Part shown: positions 58,475 through 64,000 of the stretch, piece after piece
Position numbering within the stretch: the stretch's first letter is position 1
How the letters are laid out: every line of letters begins with the position of its first letter
Origin: Monocercomonoides exilis
Taxonomy: Eukaryota; Preaxostyla; Oxymonadida; Polymastigidae
Direction of reading: 5' to 3'
Length of the DNA stretch: 64,000 bases
Assembly: GCA_001643675.2 (NCBI GenBank)
Contig: LSRY02000017.1
Span: 1,426,001-1,490,000 of the forward strand
Notes under the pieces: model-generated
Seen by the model: only the letters and a program-made list of their open reading frames with translations
What the model was told of the DNA's origin: nothing
Databases searched by the model: none
Program-made: the position numbers and the translations under genes

Positions 58475-59394
58475 AGCGTTTGTATTACGTAAAAAGTATT
58501 GCAGTTGCAGTTGAAATTGCTATTAATGAGTTTGTTGTAATTTTCACTTTGTTTTTATTTACAAGTTCTTGAAGCGGCTGTTATTATGTTTTGCAAGAGT
58601 TATGAATTTTATTGTCTACATTTTGAGATTTTTGGATATGTAACTTATGTATTTTTCCCCCTATCTGAATTAAACATATCTTTATTTGAGTATTTTATCA
58701 GTATGATTTTATTCTTATGTATAAATTTTTGGTTTAAGGGACCAACATGGTCATATGAATTATAAATTTTTGATATATTTGTAAAACCTGTGAATTGTAA
58801 AGCTTATTCGCGAACTTTTCTTTTGACGGAAATAGTTTTGAAAATTTGTTAATTTTGAATAAAAATACTCCATTGATGAATGCTTATGAGTAAGGAAAAA
58901 ATAGAAAAATCTTAAGACAAATATATTTTCAAAGAAGTTGACGTTGAAAGTGCTTGAACAAATTCTCAGAAAGTCGAGGATTTTTTGATTCTCTTTTTCT
59001 TTTGAGAAAATGAAATTTTCAAACAAAGCCAACAAATCAAAAAAAAAGTTAACAAATTTGCGAAATTCATTTTTATTAAGAGCATTTGTTTCTGTGAAAC
59101 ACAACCAAAATCCATTCACAATGAATAACAAAATCTTTGTTGGTGACATTGTTCCATAAAGCCTTTGACACTTTGAATTTCAAACTTTTTTTGTGGCTTG
59201 TAATCCATGAGATAGACAAATTTAAGCAAATACTTTTTCGACAATTTCTTTCTTTGATGTTTCAAAATATCGAGTTTCTTAAAAAGAGCACTTCCATCTG
59301 TTTCCTCAATTAAAAAAAAAAAACCCTTCAACATTTAGTCAAACGAATGTTCTGCTCAAAGACAAATGAAATGGAAATTAAAAATTCAATTCAC
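58475..59394. other. Intergenic, AT-rich; nothing recognised
   Basis: Minus-strand frames at 58760–59149 and 59116–59334 are short, Phe/Lys-rich and overlap, as expected by chance in AT-rich DNA. A weak possibility is a decayed tail of a neighbouring family member (KLDILKHQRKKLSKKYLLKF). Confidence 0.4.
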
Positions 59395-60786
59395 TCAGCA
59401 ATGAACAAAATATTGTTCAATGCTTCCAACTAAAAAAACAGAAACCATTGATCCATTCACAAAGCAACTACTCAACGCCACAATGCAGTCTTCGAACCCT
59501 TCTTCTTCCATCTTTTCCAATAACTTTCTTTTCGTCTCTTTTCGTTTTGCATTGTCGCTTTCACTTTCCGTCTTTTTTATCAGCATTGCACAAAGATTTC
59601 TGAAATACGTCAAATAATACGCAAGCAGCTTATTTGCTGCATCCAATCGGATTATTTCCTCCAAGACTACATCAGCTGCCCCACATTCTAACAAATTTTC
59701 AACTTTCGCATCTCGGCTATACGCTGCACTTTGAAGCAAATTCATGCATTGCTTGCTGATTTCTCTGTTATTGTCCTTCGCTACCCTGAGAACTTTTACG
59801 ATGCTTCCCATAAGCCCTACAATTTCTTCATTCTTCAATTGTAAACGGCTGAGATAATCCATCAATAGAATGAGCCATCGAAAAATCACTATATCTTCTT
59901 TTCCCTCTTTCATTTTTCCCTTCCTCTTCCGATTCGCGCACTTTGTAAGCTCTTCCAATTCTCTTCTTGCTTCCTTCACAAAATACAACTCGTTTGCAAC
60001 AATATCTTTTAAATTTTCGTTGAAAAGCAATCTCCTTATCAAAAACTCCCAAACAGACAGATACGCAAGCCGTGTCAGATTGTTGTGTTCATGATGATAT
60101 TTGATGATTTGTTTGATTTCATTGAGGAAAAGTTCTTGCCTCACTTCCTAACAAAAACGAGAGAAAAATTCAAAAAATTTCATAAATGAAGTTTTGGTAC
60201 TCATACATAAAATTCGTATATGCTACTCAATGCCAATAAAGCTATTTCCACGTCTTTTTGAATTTTTTTCTTTTTCTCTTTGTCTGAAGCATCTTTCAGA
60301 AGGCAGCGGATACAAATAGAAAGGATTTCACATGAAAGCCCATGGCTAAGCAAAAGATAGCACTCACAAAGGTCAACAAGAAGCTTTTCATCCTTTTCTT
60401 CTTTTTTCTGATCTTCTTCATCAATCAAATTTTCAAATCTTTCACTCAACGAAGATTCTTCAAAGCTACGAATAAAAACTCTTTTCAGGTTATTGCAATA
60501 TCCCATGTGTTTCAACAGAAGAATTGCACATTTCAAATTAATTCGTTTTTCTCCAATCATTTTATTAATTTTATTGAACAGCTCAATCGTGAAAACAGAT
60601 TTGCATTCATCTTCATCCATCTCTTCCATTGTCTCGTTCATTTCAAGGATTTTCTGTTTTTGTTCTTCATCGCAATCTTCCAATTCATCAAACAATTCTT
60701 CAAAAAAAAAAATGCAATAATCAAGAATTAAAACGTAACAATGATTGCACACCAGTGAACTTTTTTTCATTGTCAATCTCCTTCAT
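59395..60786 (-). CDS. Lineage-specific helical-repeat protein (425 aa, 3 exons), function unknown
   Basis: Exons 60786–60753, 60697–60207, 60147–59395; 1,278 nt, TGA. All-alpha, Glu/Lys/Leu-rich: ELFDELEDCDEEQKQKI, SVFTIELFNKINKMIGE, NLKCAILLLKHMGYCNNLKR, EKLLVDLCECYLLLSHG, VEIALLALSSIYEF, LTRLAYLSVWEFLIRRL, NREISKQCMNLLQSAAYSRD, KVENLLECGAADVVLEEIIR. The KHxGYC, LLVDLCECYLLL and LTRLAY blocks match what I recall of a large uncharacterised multigene family in Monocercomonoides; this recall is my main ground for the organism call. The repeated ~40-residue helix pairs suggest an ARM/HEAT-like solenoid. No signal peptide or TM. The three-exon layout and intact frame indicate a live gene. Confidence 0.8.
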
Positions 60787-61627
60787 TTTCGAAATGAATT
60801 ACAGACATTAAACAATGAAAATTCGTCATTCACATTGAATTTGCATGTGTTTGGAAAGAAGAAACAGATGAAAAATAAAAACTTAAAAATAGTCAAAACA
60901 AAAAAAAAATTCAGAGATCACACCATTCTTCCTAATATGAGAGTGCTAACTTTTATGAAACGAAGAGAAACGATATTTAATATTTTCAGGGTGGTTCTTA
61001 TGGATGTTCAGATCGTTGGCATTGAAAGAACAAAACTTTCCATTCACAAAATGAGGTATCGCTAAACAAAATATTGTTGCAGAATTAAATATTATTGCGT
61101 TCTGTGGTGGCATGAGGTGGCAATAACAGTTCAATGAATTTGGAGTTTTGAATAACAATTTTTGAAATTTTGGTATTCAAGGAAATACATCAATTTTAAT
61201 TTTGAATTCAGAAAACTGGGCGTATGTATTTTCATCATTGTAATTTATTTTTGAGATTTCTTTATTAATCACATTTTCAGAATTCAGGCATCTGATAAGT
61301 TGTACAAACAGCTAATCTTTAATTTTCAACGCAGAATAATATTGAATGGGGCTGAATATTGTTATGCATATAGCAGAGGAGATGATACGAACAAGGGATT
61401 GTTGGATGAAGAATTTAGTGAACGAATGCGAAAAGAATGAAAAAAGAATGAAAAAGAAAGAGTTTTATTTGGTATTGGAAAAAGAATAGAGAAAGGAAAA
61501 GTGAATTATAAGATTGAAAGAGGGTTATTTTGCAATAAGATGGTTGGAAAGAAAAGAATTAATGGAAAGACTTGAGATAGTCTCTCTCTCTCTCTCTCTC
61601 TTTTTTTTTATGTGAATGTAAACGCAG
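60787..61627. other. Intergenic with (TC)n run
   Basis: AT-rich; a (TC)10–11 run at ~61580–61600 then T8. No gene seen, though an unrecognised 5' exon of the beta-helix fragment could lie here. Confidence 0.4.
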
Positions 61628-62549
61628 AACAACATCCACACCAAATGATCATGATGAAATGTATTATCATCGCCGTGAACTTTTTAACTCTTCAGGAAAT
61701 CGGTTTCAATGTTACACAACTAATACAGATTGCAGGAGAGTATGTTACGGATATAATAATTCGGGAAGTTGCTGGCTATTTCAGCACGCAAAAAAGAAGG
61801 ATTGGCTGAAGGACAAGACGTTATATGTCTCAGCGAATGGGAGCGATGAATTTAATCCACGTGGAGTGAATGACACAAATCCAAGTCTGAAGGTGAGGAA
61901 GACATTTGAGATGCGTGAGGTGCAGATTAGTTTGACAATCACACTGATGGAAGGGAATCACGCAAGTGAGACAGAAACAATTAACATTGGAGAAAAGAAG
62001 ATTTCAGTCATTGGTACAGGCAATGCTAAGAGTTCGATTGGAACAGGAACACTTTCATCAACAAAAGCATTGTTCGGTGTGACAACAGGTCACCTTTATT
62101 TATTGCACATGAAGGTTGATTGCAACTCAAATGCAAATCCTTCTTCGCCGAGTGTGGTTGTGGTGTCTGATGGGGGTGGGTCACTCTCATTGGAGGATGT
62201 TGTGATCACCACGAGTGTTTCTTCAGGAAACTATGTGATGTCGTAGTCTGTGTTTGTGGCGCCGCTGTAGCAGCTGTTGATGACCGATGTGGAGATTACA
62301 GATATGAATGCCTCAAAACCATTGTTCTCAGAACCGTTGTTCTCTGAGCCGGATCCATCTTCTTCTTCATTATCGTTATCGTCTTCATCCGCACTGTATC
62401 TGACAGCCATAGCTTCTGGAGATAGCATTCTTGCGAATGTGATGTCAAACAATGTGAAGGTGGAAAGAGTGGAGAGATTATCTGTGTGGAGCGAGAGAAC
62501 AGAAGGAATCAGACTGGATGTGTGTTGGAGAAGTGCGATTCTGAGATGA
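61628..62549 (+). pseudogene. Beta-helix (pectin-lyase-like) surface-protein fragment with two in-frame TAGs
   Basis: One frame runs from ~61628 to the TGA at 62547 with TAG at 62244–62246 and 62268–62270. Before the stops: Cys/Asn-rich FQCYTTNTDCRRVCYGYNNS, then KTLYVSANGSDEFNPRGVND, NIGEKKISVIGTGNAKSSIG and SLSLEDVVITTSVSSGNYVM. TLYVSANGSD and the short alternating beta-strand turns are typical of right-handed beta-helix proteins that oxymonads encode in large numbers as surface or secreted proteins. After the stops: LLMTDVEITDMNASKPLFSE, a Ser/Asp run and IASGDSILANVMSNNVKVER. Both TAGs would be CAG (Gln) with one C-to-T change. No TM anchor follows, so it is also truncated. Likely a pseudogene. 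Confidence 0.65.
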
Positions 62550-62955
62550 AATTTTGGTCACACGTGAATTTAGAGGAAAAAATAAAAAATAGTAACAAAT
62601 TCGCAATATTATTCTCCTTATTGTAATTTTCATGATAAAAAAATATTACAAAATAAATAAAAAATTTAATTTCATGCTCAACTAACCACGAATAATAAGA
62701 GAATGCATCGAGGGAAAGACGTTTTATGAGAAAGAAAAAATACTTTGAAACACAAACATTTGAATAGCAGAAAGAAACATATCACAAAATAAAAGATTAA
62801 TAAAATGAGAGTTTAGAAACACTCATTCATAAAATTAACATATTAATTCGATAAATCTAAACACAACAAAAATGTTAAAAAACACAAAACTTGCATACAA
62901 ATGATTAGAATGAAAGGATTATTGGATATAAATTACAACAGATTTGAAAATTTCT
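62550..62955. other. Intergenic, AT-rich; nothing recognised
   Basis: 3' flank of both the beta-helix fragment (+) and the seven-TM gene (−). No coding frame. Confidence 0.5.
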
Positions 62956-64000
62956 TCAGACGGAAGAAGCATAAGGGGAGGTGAAATGTTCATAATCAAA
63001 GGTTTCTGCACCAAATGAACAAGAATCCGATCGCCTAAAAGCCGACAATTCTTCATCTGGAAAGTGGGAATTGCTGAAATGAACAGGAAGAGATGTGGAG
63101 CTATCTTGAATCGTCCCGTATCCAATTTTTGACGAATCATTCATGAATGCTGTTGTTGCTCCATTTGAAAAAGGCATTTTCGCGTGAAGTTGATTACACT
63201 TTTGTCTCTTTCCAATGTCATTCACATTATTCTCTCTTTGACCATTTGCTCCTGCTTTATTTGAAATGAATTTTCCCTTTGAACAAACTCCTAATTGCTT
63301 TGTCGCATTATCACTTTCACAACTTGCAGAAGAATTTCCTTTTCTGTTCGAAGTTGATAAATTCTTTTTATTGCAACAGCATCGATAACGGCTAAGCATC
63401 ACAAGCATTGCAGTTGCCAGCAATGCTTGTCCAACTATCATATTAATAAAAGTGTACAACGAATGATCTACATCCATTTTTTCAGTGGCATATCTGAAAA
63501 CTATACAAGAATACATAAAAATACTAATTCAATTTTGTAAACAATGCGCAAACATTCAAACCTAAAAGAGCACCACGAATGAGAAAACCAATCAAACAAA
63601 TTGATGCTTGCGCAATCACCTTTTTCTTGAATGTAGGTAATCCTCGAAGTCCTTGAACCTTGTTTATCTGCTGGATCAGTCTAATTCCGTATATCAAAAA
63701 AATAAATGCAACTATTATGTTTAATGAAGCAGCATAAGCTCCTTCAATGATATGCAGACAATTTGTTTCCTTATGTTTTGTAAAAAACATTGGAATAATG
63801 AGACATAGAGGCACAATATAATTAAACATAATTGTAAATACAACTATGAGGAATTTCTTTCGTGAAAGCTGGATTGAGAAATGTATGGCCAAAACATAAT
63901 GAAGAGAAATGATTATAAAGCAAGTTATGAATGTGTAACTTGACATTGCAGTAAACAAAGTTCCCGGGATAGGTTGCTCTAACATTGAATTTGCTAATGC
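62956..64000 (-). CDS. Multi-pass THH1/TOM1/TOM3 (GPR137-like) domain protein, 5' end beyond the window
   Basis: Exon at ≥64000–63562 and final exon 63500–62956; phase is kept across the intron (GTTTGAAT...TATAG). Open at the right edge, so the N-terminus and probably 1–2 TM helices are missing. Hydrophobic helices: SYTFITCFIIISLHYVLAI, KFLIVVFTIMFNYIVPLCLI, ASLNIIVAFIFLIYGIRLI, VIAQASICLIGFLIRGALL and FINMIVGQALLATAMLVML. The intracellular loop QQINKVQGLRGLPTFKKKV and the following helix fit the TOM1/TOM3-type seven-TM family. The C-terminal ~150 residues are Ser/Asn/Lys-rich and cytoplasmic, beginning with a Cys cluster (RYRCCCNKK), a possible palmitoylation site. Family function is a receptor-like or membrane-organising role; unknown here. 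Confidence 0.75.

Noticed and set aside
58033-58514. Poly-Phe/Ser ORFs over the (TTTTTC)n array
   Set aside because: A hexamer repeat is open in two frames by construction; no gene-like sequence on either side.
1-64000. tRNA, rRNA, CRISPR array, bacterial operon or riboswitch
   Set aside because: I looked for cloverleaf-like boxes, regularly spaced direct repeats and Shine–Dalgarno-type spacing; nothing convincing. Without a covariance-model search, small structured RNAs cannot be excluded.

Overview
This is a eukaryotic nuclear window: AT-rich, with many short spliceosomal introns, and no tRNA, rRNA or CRISPR that I could recognise. I rebuilt exon chains by hand from reading frames and GT–AG junctions; for every intact multi-exon model called complete the joined exons sum to a multiple of three. 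Introns are about 50–250 nt and very often start GTTTG; one is GC–AG. TAA, TGA and (once, in an EF-hand gene that ends at family length) TAG act as stops. The flagellar-type CH gene, a lineage-specific helical-repeat gene at 59.4–60.8 kb and a beta-helix surface-protein fragment at 61.6–62.5 kb point to a flagellate excavate, most likely an oxymonad close to Monocercomonoides. That assignment rests on remembered family resemblance, not on a search.

Region 1 (1–40 kb) is dense in genes and mostly intact. After a perfect 133-bp inverted repeat come a SAP–PADR1 protein (−) and, divergent from it, a CH_2 plus HEAT/ARM gene of 14 exons (+). A long minus-strand block follows: PTEN, a protein with repeated F/L-x-x-LY motifs, a calmodulin-like EF-hand protein, an ER thioredoxin-fold protein, an AMPK-beta-like CBM48 protein ending in a CaaX box, an acidic/lysine-rich protein and a BET bromodomain–NET protein. 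Then a secreted Gly/Gln/Pro repeat protein (+), a MAK/ICK-type kinase (−), a type I membrane MRH-domain protein (−), a two-RRM ELAV-like protein carrying a ~2,350-residue serine-rich tail in one 7.3-kb exon (+), a VAMP7-type R-SNARE (−) and a 1,223-aa Ser-rich disordered protein (+). Phosphoinositide signalling (PTEN), vesicle traffic (VAMP7, MRH), ER folding and chromatin/RNA regulation are all represented, but neighbours do not form functional clusters.

Region 2 (40–55 kb) is repeat-rich and decayed: a foldback element with tandem-repeat arms, a 59-nt poly(T), remnants of a membrane-anchored protein, a Merlin (ISXO2/IS1016-like) transposase pseudogene, and a set of terminal inverted repeats that all start GGGTGATT. 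Two of these TIRs face each other across 6.15 kb (46,972–53,126), enclosing broken armadillo-like and Ser-rich coding sequence.

Region 3 (55–64 kb) returns to genes: a multi-pass membrane protein followed at once by a ~360-bp (TTTTTC)n array, an intact member of a lineage-specific helical-repeat family, a beta-helix pseudogene fragment with two in-frame TAGs, and a partial seven-TM THH1/TOM1/TOM3-like protein that runs off the right edge.
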